Part shown: one piece after another, positions 9,586 to 17,722 of the stretch | Numbering within the stretch: position 1 is the stretch's first letter | Layout of the letters: each line of letters starts with the position of its first letter | NCBI GenBank assembly: GCA_027297085.1 | Contig: JAPUIL010000364.1 | Span: 1-19,067 of the forward strand | From: Verrucomicrobiota bacterium | GTDB lineage: Bacteria > Verrucomicrobiota > Verrucomicrobiia > Opitutales > UBA2995 | Length of the DNA stretch: 19,067 bases | Direction of reading: 5' to 3' | Made by a program: the position numbers and the translations under genes | The notes under the pieces: generated by a model | Database searches by the model: none | The model's input: only the letters and a program-made list of their open reading frames with translations | What the model was told of the DNA's origin: nothing

Positions 9586-12500
9586 TTAATTATTTACTGA
9601 AAGATTTGAAAATTCCGCATAGGCAAGCGTCCCTTCCTCATGCGAAGTCAGCGCCATTCCAAACAAAACCGTATCCGGCAGATCCACGGTGTTCTCATCC
9701 AAGAAGCTCCAGTCATTACCATTCTGAGAATAGTAAGCTTGTAATAGATTGCCTTGCCGGGTCACCTTCATCCAGACGGGATCCACGAAGTCCTCGTGCA
9801 TGGACCAATCGGAGCCACCGGCGACGACGGTCCGGCTCTGGTACACCAGTCCTACATTCTGAGCCATGAATATGGAAAAGTATAACGAGTCGGGTTGGAC
9901 ATCACCACGAATCATGAGCCCGGCTTTGGTCCAATCTTGAGCGGCCACCAGACTCTCTAGCTTCGCCACGCCTTCAAAGTCTCCGGATACCTCACGGAAT
10001 ACATAGTGAAAGGCATCATGGATATGTCCAATATCCCCACCACTAGCTTCAATGAGGAAAGTGTCCGTCTGAGAATCGTAAGCGGCGTCCCCATTGACTC
10101 CTACTTTTCCAATATCTGTACTGATGAATGTCTCCGTGGCGGACTCAGACTGAAGTTCAACAATGTTGAGTTCACCAAAATCGGCCATCACAGAATCATT
10201 CTCACCATGAGCAGCAACAGCCAGACCGATGAAGATGGTGTCAGAAAAGTTTAGGATGTCTTCAGAAAGGAAAGACCAGTTATCGCCGTCTTCTGAATAA
10301 TACGCGCTGATGTAAGTACCTTCTTTGATTAGACGCAGCCAAACAGGTGCGGCCACATTTCCTTTACCGGACCGTGTCGTTCCGCCACCCACATCATGGC
10401 GGCGTTCTAAGGCCACCCCTTTGCCAGCAGAAACAGTCAGGAACGCATGCCTGGAATCTTCACTTGAAGACTCGCGAATCATAATACCGGCCTTACCAAA
10501 CTCATCTCCAGCTGTGAGAGAGCTAACTTTTACAGTGGTTTCTACATCACCGGTTACTTCACGGTAAACGTAATGAAAATCATCCTTCGTGCCCCATATC
10601 TGACCACCAGATGCGGACAGACGAAACATGTCATTGTCGCTGTCGTAGCTGGCGGTGCCTCCCAGGTTCCCGGTGCCAATGTCGTCTACACTGAACGTCT
10701 CGTCAACCGGTCCAGTGGGGATGGAATTCGTTGAACCGGGATCGGGATCGGGAGGATCGGGATCGGGAGGACCGGGATCGGTGGTTCCAGCCGCGGTCAC
10801 ATTTGAGGCGGTGTTGCTATAACCTGATGCCGTTGACTGACTGAAAGCATACACGCGATAGGTATATGGCGTCGATGGTTCCAGTCCTGTATCGTCGAAA
10901 GTCCTTTTGTTCGCCGGCAATTCCGCTACTTGGACGAAAGCCTCTCCCTCCTTTTGCCGCTCCACGCGATAACCCACATCACTGCTCGCGTGCTCAACCC
11001 AATAAAGAGATATGGACGAGGCGGAATTGGTCTTGACGGTTAGGTTGGAAGGGGCGGCAATAGTTGCATCGGGGTTAGGAGTAGGGTCAGGATTGGGATC
11101 ATCCGGAATGGTAACTTGCTGGCTATTGGAAGCACTTGAAGACCCGGCGTTGTTATAAGCGAAGATGCGGTAGGTATAATCGGTGCCACTGGTGACTGAG
11201 GCATCTGAGTAATTGGTGGTACCGGCTACCGGGCTCGCAATCGACTGAAAGGTTCCGGTTCCGGTTCGGCGTTCCAGACGAAAACCAGATTCATCGGAAG
11301 AATTATCGCTCCATGAAAGATCCACCTGTGAGCTGGATGCTACCGTTGCCACCAGTCCGGCCGGAGCATTTGGAATAGTTTCGGTAGGCCCTGGGTCCAC
11401 TGGTCCTGAATCCACAAATTCGAAAAAATTCACGAAGTTTGGTGATATGTGATTTTCGCCTAAGAAGATAAACTTATTATTGTCTAATTTGAGATCGGAA
11501 CTCTTCGTCCAATTGCTCCAGGTGACATTCTGTCTTCCAGTAGTCCAATTCCAGATGTCTACCCAGAGCCTGTGGTAAGTATGTGGCCCACCGGTATTGT
11601 TGAAGTGTACGGAATCCCAGATCCAGGGAGACTGATTCCCCCTAGCCGCTACTCCCGGTTGTGAGTAAAACCAGACTTCGTTGACGGTTGAATCGCGGGT
11701 GATGTTAAGCGTATCGCCCATCCAAAGAATCTCAGACCACCCTCCGGTTAATTTGTAAGAAGGTTGTGCCGTCGTCCAAGTGTATATCATATTACCACTA
11801 AAGCCGGAAGGCGGCTCGTTAAAAACACAATTGAATCGAAGCCCGTTGCGGTACTCGTACCAAGGAGAAAAAGCGGCGGTTATAATGTCAGTAAAGGTGC
11901 AATCAGTAACTGATTGGTAGGTCCCCGATTCGTTGAAACAATGCCAACCGGCAAAGTTTTTTGCCCCTGGCAAACCTTTCATCGAACCATTCACACTTTG
12001 GTCAAACCCTATAAAAGTACAGCCCCTTGCTAAATGGTTTTGATTAAAAGTAAGACCCGTTGCAAAGTCGGTATTCTTGGCAGTGTTATAAATCGCACTT
12101 TCAAGAGAAGCATTCGCGCTATCCCTGATTACGGTATTAACTAATTCCATATCGAAGGAACCGCTAACAGTGGAAGAATTACTAGGTCCGAGGATACAGT
12201 CTTTAACGAGGAACTTCCCATGTCCGAAGCCACCAGAATAAATAATTTCCCCTCGACAGTTGGAAACAACAACCGTGTCAATGACCGTATTTTTCGAACG
12301 AGTATTCGAGAATCCCGCAAAGAACTTGTGCGATATGTCCCATTCGGTTTTCTTAGCAGAGAGCGATTGCCATGCCTTGCCTGTATTAACCGGGTTAGCC
12401 CCCATATCCCAGTTCATATTGCGAACCGTAAAGTTCTGGATGTCCTTAGGCAGGAATACAAAGTATCGACGGGCGTTTATTTCGGTTCCATTTCCATTGA

Positions 12501-13290
12501 GAACGCTGAGATAATCGGTAGCCGGTTCCTTGCCCCAGAGGTAGAGATTAACAAAGGTGGTAGGTACTCCTCCGGAAGCATCGCCCAGGAAGGTAATGTT
12601 ATCGGAGGTGATGGAAAATAGCACACTGGTTGCGCTCTCACCAAACGCCAGGGTAGGAATGCCGCCGACAATATCGACATCGCCATCCGTCGGCCAGATG
12701 TCCCAGGTCCCGGCAGGGAAATAGATGATTCCCCCGCCTGCTCTATTCGCATCCGCCATGGCGTCAAGAGCTGCCTGATAGTCGTTGAGCCCGTCGCCGG
12801 ATATGGCCCCGTAGGTGGTAACGTCGTAGGTACGTTTTTTACTGGCTGCCAGAGTGCCGGTGGTTGCGGCTCCGTATTTCCAGGTAGTAAAGGTCGGGAC
12901 TGCTGCGTTGCGTTTATGCTCGCTTAAGTTTAAAACTGACGCGACGCGGTAATAATAGGTGGTGGCCTCGGCCAGTCCGTCGAGGTCGACGTAGTTGTTT
13001 GCATTGATACCCAAGAATCGGTAGGTTCCTGCTGCTGTGTTGTCGGCGGCTTGGTTGTTCGTCAGGTCAGTCGGATCGGTAAATGCTGGAGTCGTGGACC
13101 GTTGAATAATCCAGGGATTACTCCAGGTGGTATCGTCAGACCAAGTGAGTTTAACATGCTGGTATCCGACTTCCGCGGTCGTAATGGAGTACTCGGGTAA
13201 ACTGGCTGGGGATTGAGCGGAAGTGAAGGTTGGCAAGCTCGCCCCCAGGCAAAGGAGCAAAGTTAGGACTTGTTTAATATGTGTGTGCAT
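9586..13290 (-). CDS. Large secreted modular beta-helix protein with FN3 and DUF1349-like modules
   Basis: About 1,234 residues from the ATG at 13290, preferred because it places a Sec leader (HTHIKQVLTLLLCLGASL, cleavage near 25) at the terminus; a TTG at 13314 would add eight residues. Order of modules: a fibronectin-III-like domain (about 30-135); a right-handed beta-helix (about 154-630) opening like pectate-lyase-3/GH28-type proteins with YGAISGDGLNDYQAALDAM then GGGIIYFPAGTW; two FN3 domains (about 640-735 and 745-835) joined by Asp-Pro linkers; and two concanavalin-type DUF1349-like modules (about 860-1040 and 1050-1234), each with a HDAFHYVFREVSGD-like block and a KAGIMIRES-like block. 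Beta-helix proteins of this opening cleave uronate-rich polysaccharides or act as tail-spike-like adhesins; no catalytic residues can be assigned here. There is no C-terminal sorting tag. A strong terminator follows. Confidence 0.85.
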   Translation of the reverse strand: MHTHIKQVLTLLLCLGASLPTFTSAQSPASLPEYSITTAEVGYQHVKLTWSDDTTWSNPWIIQRSTTPAFTDPTDLTNNQAADNTAAGTYRFLGINANNYVDLDGLAEATTYYYRVASVLNLSEHKRNAAVPTFTTWKYGAATTGTLAASKKRTYDVTTYGAISGDGLNDYQAALDAMADANRAGGGIIYFPAGTWDIWPTDGDVDIVGGIPTLAFGESATSVLFSITSDNITFLGDASGGVPTTFVNLYLWGKEPATDYLSVLNGNGTEINARRYFVFLPKDIQNFTVRNMNWDMGANPVNTGKAWQSLSAKKTEWDISHKFFAGFSNTRSKNTVIDTVVVSNCRGEIIYSGGFGHGKFLVKDCILGPSNSSTVSGSFDMELVNTVIRDSANASLESAIYNTAKNTDFATGLTFNQNHLARGCTFIGFDQSVNGSMKGLPGAKNFAGWHCFNESGTYQSVTDCTFTDIITAAFSPWYEYRNGLRFNCVFNEPPSGFSGNMIYTWTTAQPSYKLTGGWSEILWMGDTLNITRDSTVNEVWFYSQPGVAARGNQSPWIWDSVHFNNTGGPHTYHRLWVDIWNWTTGRQNVTWSNWTKSSDLKLDNNKFIFLGENHISPNFVNFFEFVDSGPVDPGPTETIPNAPAGLVATVASSSQVDLSWSDNSSDESGFRLERRTGTGTFQSIASPVAGTTNYSDASVTSGTDYTYRIFAYNNAGSSSASNSQQVTIPDDPNPDPTPNPDATIAAPSNLTVKTNSASSISLYWVEHASSDVGYRVERQKEGEAFVQVAELPANKRTFDDTGLEPSTPYTYRVYAFSQSTASGYSNTASNVTAAGTTDPGPPDPDPPDPDPGSTNSIPTGPVDETFSVDDIGTGNLGGTASYDSDNDMFRLSASGGQIWGTKDDFHYVYREVTGDVETTVKVSSLTAGDEFGKAGIMIRESSSEDSRHAFLTVSAGKGVALERRHDVGGGTTRSGKGNVAAPVWLRLIKEGTYISAYYSEDGDNWSFLSEDILNFSDTIFIGLAVAAHGENDSVMADFGELNIVELQSESATETFISTDIGKVGVNGDAAYDSQTDTFLIEASGGDIGHIHDAFHYVFREVSGDFEGVAKLESLVAAQDWTKAGLMIRGDVQPDSLYFSIFMAQNVGLVYQSRTVVAGGSDWSMHEDFVDPVWMKVTRQGNLLQAYYSQNGNDWSFLDENTVDLPDTVLFGMALTSHEEGTLAYAEFSNLSVNN
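10737..10781. repeat. In-gene tandem repeat encoding an Asp-Pro linker
   Basis: A three-copy run of a degenerate 15-base unit built from GGGATC and GGGAGG steps. On the coding strand it specifies DPGPPDPDPPDPDPGS, the flexible linker between the third FN3 domain and the first DUF1349-like module. Such repeats are prone to length change by slippage. A second, less regular Pro-Asp linker lies near 11068-11105. Confidence 0.7.
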
Positions 13291-13314
13291 TGCGTTCGAA
13301 ATCTTCGGTCGCAA

Positions 13315-13543
13315 AGGTCACACACCTGCTCTACTATGTCATAAAGCCCACGGTTCTGACATTCCTTGTTACTGAGTTTTTACAGTGAATTGTAATTTTT
13401 TTTTATAAGACCCGCCTAATTGAGTCGTATGTAAATCAGCCTTTTACATATGCCCTATATAAATTTCATTTTAAATTAAAATAAGCACCACTCGGTAAGG
13501 TGATGCTTATCGATAAAATACTTAGGTAAAATACCCTAGATTT
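13315..13543. other. Intergenic region between FKBP and beta-helix genes
   Basis: AT-rich stretch with no gene. Its right part holds the FKBP terminator, and its left part must hold the promoter and leader of the beta-helix gene. A run of nine T at about 13394-13402 (plus strand) is notable but I could not place a confident promoter. Confidence 0.5.
13481..13510 (-). terminator. Rho-independent terminator of the FKBP gene
   Basis: ATAAGCA and TGCTTAT bracket an extended stem (one mismatch, then CAC/GTG) with an eight-base loop. Read on the minus strand the stem is followed by a T-rich stretch (TTTAATTT). It lies about 35 bases past the FKBP stop codon and separates that gene from the beta-helix gene. 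Confidence 0.75.
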
Positions 13544-14332
13544 CTACGGGTTTATTTTGAGTAGTTCCACTTCAAATATCAGGGTAGCACCCGGGCCAAT
13601 TGCCCCACCTGATCCCCGATCGCCGTAGGCGATGTCCGAAGGCATATAGAGACGGATCTTTCCTCCCTCTCCCACTAAAGTGAGTCCTTCACTAAATCCT
13701 TTAACGACGCCGTTGAGTGGAAAAGTCACTGGTTCCCCACGCTGGACAGAGCTGTCAAAGACAGTGCCGTCAATCAATGTGCCGTGGTAGTGAACATTCA
13801 CACTGTCTGCTATCGTGGCATACTTATCGGACCCTTCCGTGAGGATTTCATAACAGAGTCCTGAATCAGATTTCAGGATTCCTTCCTTCCCATCCAGGGA
13901 TTTGATAAAGGCTTCACCAGCAGCTTTGTTTACAGTGATCTCAGAATCCTGCCGTTCTTGAGCTCGGCGGGATGCTTTTTCATTCAGGATTTGGAAGGCC
14001 TGATCCCTGAAGCCATCTAAGTACTCGGGTTGATCCCCACTGGCAGCAAGGCGAACCCCGGCCAGGATCTGTTCAACTTCATCTTCAGAGTAAGATTTCA
14101 TCCTCAGGTCAGACCCGACGGAATACCCCAACGCACGGTGGATTTTTTGGTTTTCGGTGAGGGTTTGTGACATAGTAGTTTCTGGCGCAGATGTTTCTTC
14201 AGTCGAAGGGGTCTCGGAAGATGGTTTTTGGCTGCATCCAATGGTCCAAAGGAGAAGCGTGCAGGAAGCTGCCAACACAAAGAGTTTGGAAAAAAAGTTT
14301 AACAACATTGAAATAGGGTTAGTAATTAGCAT
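13544..14332 (-). CDS. FKBP-type peptidyl-prolyl cis-trans isomerase, lipoprotein
   Basis: A 262-residue protein. The leader ends in a lipobox (LLLWTIGC, Cys33), so the protein is predicted to be lipid-anchored outside the inner membrane. A Ser/Thr/Glu-rich tether follows (34-60). Residues about 62-150 resemble the FKBP_N dimerisation region of Mip/FkpA proteins (KIHRALGYSVGSDLRMK, then the helical DGFRDQAFQILNEKASRRAQ). Residues about 160-262 are the FKBP domain: VHYHGTLIDGTVFDSSVQRG, KIRLYMPSDIAYGDRG and ATLIFEVELLKI. The usual V-I-P-G-W block is GVVKGFSEGL, with Phe where Trp is common. The family folds exported proteins. A second ATG at 14308 would give a more typical 25-residue leader and is a likely alternative start. 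The gene has its own terminator. Confidence 0.92.
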   Translation of the reverse strand: MLITNPISMLLNFFSKLFVLAASCTLLLWTIGCSQKPSSETPSTEETSAPETTMSQTLTENQKIHRALGYSVGSDLRMKSYSEDEVEQILAGVRLAASGDQPEYLDGFRDQAFQILNEKASRRAQERQDSEITVNKAAGEAFIKSLDGKEGILKSDSGLCYEILTEGSDKYATIADSVNVHYHGTLIDGTVFDSSVQRGEPVTFPLNGVVKGFSEGLTLVGEGGKIRLYMPSDIAYGDRGSGGAIGPGATLIFEVELLKINP

Positions 14333-14356
14333 TGAAACAAAGGGTTGCAGGAAAAC

Positions 14357-14908
14357 CTACTCCGAGGCGGAGTAAAGGTATTTCTTCCGGGAGAGATAGA
14401 AGAGACACAATCCGCCCTGGTAAATAAGCACAGTCACTATCACGGCGATATACGTCGTATAGTAAGTGACTTTCAACAACTCCTCAATCAGGTAAGTATC
14501 GGGGTTGATGGAGAGTATCAGGTTTTTGAATTCGGGTGATAATCGCCCCCAAGGATCGGATGGGTCAAAGCGAACTATATTGTTATAACAATAGCTCCAC
14601 AGAACTATTATTAAATATATCTGGCTACCGGCTAACCAACGAAAGGCTATTATGTTCTGCTTTTTTAACAGCTGATTGCCGTGAAGTTCCATCCATCCTC
14701 CCACGGCAATAGCCACGCCTACGGAAAATCCGAACAAATCGCCAAACAGAAGCACAACAATTGCACACAGCCCTGCAAATCCGACAATGCTCCAACCATT
14801 GATCCGCGATAGTTGAATTACCCGGCGAATTCTTTCTTCCGAGGTTGCTTTCCCCTTCATGTGCCGAGAGGATTCACGAACGTCATCAAATGGCAATTCA
14901 AGATCCAT
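14357..14908 (-). CDS. Small uncharacterised membrane protein
   Basis: A 183-residue protein that I do not recognise. After a charged N-terminus it has hydrophobic segments at about 39-55, 60-72, 90-110 and 145-170, so three to four membrane spans. The segment between them (NIVRFDPSDPWGRLSPEF) is polar and probably extracytoplasmic. A second in-frame ATG at 14860 (MKGKATSEERI) gives 167 residues and would free about 46 bases between this gene and its divergent neighbour; neither start has a visible ribosome-binding site. It ends 24 bases before the FKBP start on the same strand, so cotranscription with the FKBP lipoprotein is likely. Confidence 0.65.
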   Translation of the reverse strand: MDLELPFDDVRESSRHMKGKATSEERIRRVIQLSRINGWSIVGFAGLCAIVVLLFGDLFGFSVGVAIAVGGWMELHGNQLLKKQNIIAFRWLAGSQIYLIIVLWSYCYNNIVRFDPSDPWGRLSPEFKNLILSINPDTYLIEELLKVTYYTTYIAVIVTVLIYQGGLCLFYLSRKKYLYSASE

Positions 14909-15824
14909 GAAGCGGTTCCTCTACCCTTTCCTAATCGGTTTATTTTGCTTTTTTTCCTTTGTTTCACAAACCGGTGCGTTTGAGCTCCCCAAAAAAAAGG
15001 CCATCTCGCTAAAACGCGTAGGGAAAATTAAATTTGGCCCTATCGATGAATCGTCCGGACTTGTTCGGAGCAGATTGTGGCCGGAATGGATGTGGACCCA
15101 CAACGATTCGGGAGACGCTCCGCGTATTTTCGCGGTCTCAAAAAATGGTTCTATCATTAAACCGGACTGGTATGAAAAGACCTATGAGGGCATTGTCATC
15201 CCGGATGCAGTTAACATCGACTGGGAGGACATCGCAACGGACGACAACGGGTACCTTATTATAGGAGCCTTTGGGAACAATTCAAATGATCGTCGAGACT
15301 TGGCGGTATACCTGGTGCCGGAACCGAATCCCACGAACCAAATCGCTACCGGCACTTTTCAGAAAATTGCCTTTCGCTACCCGGACCAAACGGAGTTTCC
15401 TCCAGAGAAGAACATCTTCGATTGCGAAGCTCTGTTTTTTGCCCGTGGAAAAATCTACCTGCTTACCAAACACCGTGCAGATACATTCACCACGCTCTAC
15501 CGTTTCGATACCTTGAATTCAGACACGCTCAATATCCTCACTCTTTTGGATACGTTTGACATCAAAGGTCAAGTGACTGCTGCCGACGCCTCCGAAGACG
15601 GGAGCAAGTTGGCTGTGCTAACCTACAATCATGTTTGGCTCTTTGAAACCGATTCAGCCAAAGATGACTACTTTCGAGGCAACATTTCCTGGGCACCGCT
15701 GAACAAATTCTCGAGTAAGCAATGTGAATCAATATGTTTCTGGGATAACAACCTCATCTTGGGTAACGAACAAAGGGATCTATTCGAAATCAAGCCATCC
15801 GAGCTGTATAAATTGCACCCTTAG
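14907..15824 (+). CDS. Secreted propeller-like protein of unknown function
   Basis: About 305 residues from the ATG at 14907, chosen because it begins a Sec leader (KRFLYPFLIGLFCFFSFVSQ, cleavage near TGAFE); a longer frame from 14859 would bury that leader. The mature part shows ESSGLVRSRLWPEWMWTHND with SGDAPRIFAV, then a DWEDIATDDNGYLIIGAFGN block and NDRRDLAVYLVPEP, followed by repeated strand blocks such as DCEALFFARGKIYLLTKHR and AADASEDGSKLAVLTYNHVW. This strand-turn pattern with Asp-rich turns fits a beta-propeller. I know of uncharacterised relatives with the same THNDSGD and DWEDIA blocks, but no function. It faces the membrane protein gene to its left. Confidence 0.75.
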   Translation: MKRFLYPFLIGLFCFFSFVSQTGAFELPKKKAISLKRVGKIKFGPIDESSGLVRSRLWPEWMWTHNDSGDAPRIFAVSKNGSIIKPDWYEKTYEGIVIPDAVNIDWEDIATDDNGYLIIGAFGNNSNDRRDLAVYLVPEPNPTNQIATGTFQKIAFRYPDQTEFPPEKNIFDCEALFFARGKIYLLTKHRADTFTTLYRFDTLNSDTLNILTLLDTFDIKGQVTAADASEDGSKLAVLTYNHVWLFETDSAKDDYFRGNISWAPLNKFSSKQCESICFWDNNLILGNEQRDLFEIKPSELYKLHP

Positions 15825-15915
15825 GGCGAGATACCGCGTCTTGGAGGGGACTTGTATTTTTAGCAAGCTTGATCAATGCTAGGAATTTTAACTCACCCGA
15901 TTTTCAGGCTCATCT

Positions 15916-17136
15916 ATGGACCTAAACACACTGATCTACGGACTAGGCATCTCAGGATTATTTGCATCCCGCGCTTTTATCCCTGCCTTCATCTCTTCGT
16001 TCATGCTCCGCTACGGGGAGTATTTTCCAATTCTGAAGGATATCGATTTCCTGCAAAAAGTAGGTGGAGGCGAGCCAAGCTGGTTTACCAACGGGTATGT
16101 GATTACCGCCCTCGGAGTATTGTCCATTTTGGAAATCGGGGCGACCAAGATTCCCGAAGCTGAAGAAGCTCTCGAAAGCGTAAACAAATATCTCAAGACT
16201 GGAATGGTTGCGGCTACATACTTCGGATTTATGAGTACGGCTGATAAGGGCTTCATCGAGGGCAACTTAATGGTGATGCAGGCGGGATTTATGTCAGGAA
16301 TTTGGGGCACAATATCAACGGCAAACACCTACCTATTTGCCAGTCTGCGAAGCTCTATTCTGGAAGTATTATTCGAAGCAGACCAGGACGACGATCTCGG
16401 CCTGCGCAAACTAATAAGCTGGGCCGAGGACGGCTGGGCAGTGATTGGTTTCTTCTGGCTGATCATTTACCCAATAGTAGTCCTGATCATTCTGGGAGTT
16501 ATTTTTGGAAGCGCGTTTCTCCTGAAAAAACATTACGATCGTAAGGAAGAAAAATCCAAAATCGATTGCGGCGAATGCGAGGCGACGAATTATCCATCCG
16601 CCACAGAGTGCCATAGCTGCCATGCGCCAGTCGCAAGCCCGGTTAAAGTCGGCCTGTTTGGTCAATCCAAATCCGATCCTGCAGAGGATGTTGCCAAACA
16701 CAAACTAAGGCTGGCCGAAAAGAAGCGCTGTCCCGCATGCGCCACAAGGCTTTCGGAAAGGAATCCTCACCAAACGTGCGATACCTGCGGGCACGAGTTG
16801 TTCAAAAATTCAACCATTGCCAAGGACTACTTGGGCATGGTGGCAGGACGCCTGCCACTCGTCCTGATTATCTCATTGGGATTGAGCTTCATTCCGTTTC
16901 TTGGCCTCGTAATCGGTGTTATTATTTACCGGATACAACTAGTAGCCCCATTTAGAAGGTACATACCCTTGCACCGAAGCCTTTTTATCAAGTGGATGAT
17001 ACGCCTACTATTCTTCGTACTAATAGCTGTTCAGTTGATTCCAGGAGTCGGAGGCATAGTTGTGCCGATCATGGCTATCATTAGCTATATGGCCTACCGT
17101 GGATCATTTGTTAAGGGCCTCAATCTGTCCGTCTAA
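15916..17136 (+). CDS. DUF4126-like membrane protein with two zinc ribbons
   Basis: A 406-residue protein. Residues 1 to about 140 resemble DUF4126: an N-terminal span with SRAFIPAF, then LSILEIGATKIPEAEE and paired hydrophobic spans. A further span at about 178-205 (GFFWLIIYPIVVLIILGVIF) leads into a soluble part with two four-cysteine ribbons: C218/C221 with C232/C235, and C272/C275 with C288/C291. Three more spans follow (about 312-333, 355-372 and 375-395). Ribbons of this type bind zinc and mediate protein or nucleic-acid contacts. Topology suggests that they are cytoplasmic if the preceding span runs outside to inside. I do not know its function; the fusion is unusual. The ATG at 15916 opens the first hydrophobic segment. 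It follows the propeller gene by 91 bases on the same strand. Confidence 0.75.
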   Translation: MDLNTLIYGLGISGLFASRAFIPAFISSFMLRYGEYFPILKDIDFLQKVGGGEPSWFTNGYVITALGVLSILEIGATKIPEAEEALESVNKYLKTGMVAATYFGFMSTADKGFIEGNLMVMQAGFMSGIWGTISTANTYLFASLRSSILEVLFEADQDDDLGLRKLISWAEDGWAVIGFFWLIIYPIVVLIILGVIFGSAFLLKKHYDRKEEKSKIDCGECEATNYPSATECHSCHAPVASPVKVGLFGQSKSDPAEDVAKHKLRLAEKKRCPACATRLSERNPHQTCDTCGHELFKNSTIAKDYLGMVAGRLPLVLIISLGLSFIPFLGLVIGVIIYRIQLVAPFRRYIPLHRSLFIKWMIRLLFFVLIAVQLIPGVGGIVVPIMAIISYMAYRGSFVKGLNLSV

Positions 17137-17171
17137 ACTGGGAAATCAGCTCCGCAAAGTCCGTTTTAGGA

Positions 17172-17195
17172 GAACCCCAAACGGGTTCGTTTAAA
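17172..17195 (+). terminator. Weak hairpin after the DUF4126-like gene
   Basis: GAACCC and GGGTTC form a six-base-pair stem with loop CAAAC, followed by GTTTAAAT. It lies 36 bases after the stop. The T-tract is short, so this may be a weak or partial terminator. Confidence 0.45.
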
Positions 17196-17214
17196 TAGTT
17201 TATAAAAAACGGGA

Positions 17215-17229
17215 TTCTGTTCTACAGAA
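17215..17229. promoter_or_regulatory. Perfect dyad upstream of the GNAT gene
   Basis: TTCTGT and ACAGAA flank TCT, a perfect 15-base interrupted palindrome ending 52 bases before the ATG of the acetyltransferase gene. Size and symmetry suit a dimeric repressor. No regulator gene is adjacent, and the match to a known operator is not established. Confidence 0.3.
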
Positions 17230-17281
17230 ATTGAACCGTCCTCAATAAACGAATCAAGTGACAGGGAATAGAGCCCTTGAA

Positions 17282-17722
17282 ATGATTCAAATTAGACCAT
17301 ATACACTCAACGACTGGGATGGCATCTGCCGAGTGCACGATCGATCCCGTCCCCTGGAATTACAAGGTTCCTGTGACGAAAGAGCCTTCATCCCACTCAA
17401 TGATGATCCCGAAAGTTCCGCCTTGCATCAGTGCCGTCTTCTGGTCGCATGCGAAGGAGACAAAATCATAGGATTTACCGGATCTCATGAAGATTTTCTT
17501 GGATGGTTATATCTGGACCCGGATTTCACAGGCCGAGGGATTGCCAAGCAACTCCTGAAGGAATGTTTGAAATACATCGGCCCCCATGCCTGGACCGTTA
17601 CTTTAGCCGGTAATAAACGAGCCAAAAAACTTTATGAAAGCGCGGGTTTCACAGTGAAAAGCTCGTTCCTCTCAGACGACGAAGGATTCCCCTGCAGAGT
17701 TTATAAAATGAGCCGGGACTAG
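17282..17722 (+). CDS. GNAT family N-acetyltransferase
   Basis: 146 residues from the ATG at 17282 (MIQIRPYTLNDWDGICRVHD), preferred over a GTG at 17258 because relatives begin with this strand and helix. Motif A is WLYLDPDFTGRGIAKQLLKE: the acetyl-CoA pyrophosphate loop is T-G-R-G-I-A, with Thr where Gln or Arg is usual. Motif B (TVTLAGNKRAKKLYESAGF) supplies the typical N-x-x-A-x-x-L-Y-x-x-x-G-F pattern. Proteins of this kind transfer an acetyl group from acetyl-CoA to an amine; the substrate is unknown. The stop TAG shares its bases with the stop of the convergent gene. A perfect 15-base palindrome lies upstream and may be an operator. Confidence 0.88.
   Translation: MIQIRPYTLNDWDGICRVHDRSRPLELQGSCDERAFIPLNDDPESSALHQCRLLVACEGDKIIGFTGSHEDFLGWLYLDPDFTGRGIAKQLLKECLKYIGPHAWTVTLAGNKRAKKLYESAGFTVKSSFLSDDEGFPCRVYKMSRD

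Noticed and set aside
12220..12621. Plus-strand frames of 84-133 codons within the beta-helix gene
   Set aside because: They lie antisense to the beta-helix coding sequence and show no protein-like pattern.
14859..14906. Extended N-terminus for the propeller-like protein starting at 14859
   Set aside because: It would put sixteen polar residues before a clear Sec leader; the ATG at 14907 gives a standard signal peptide.
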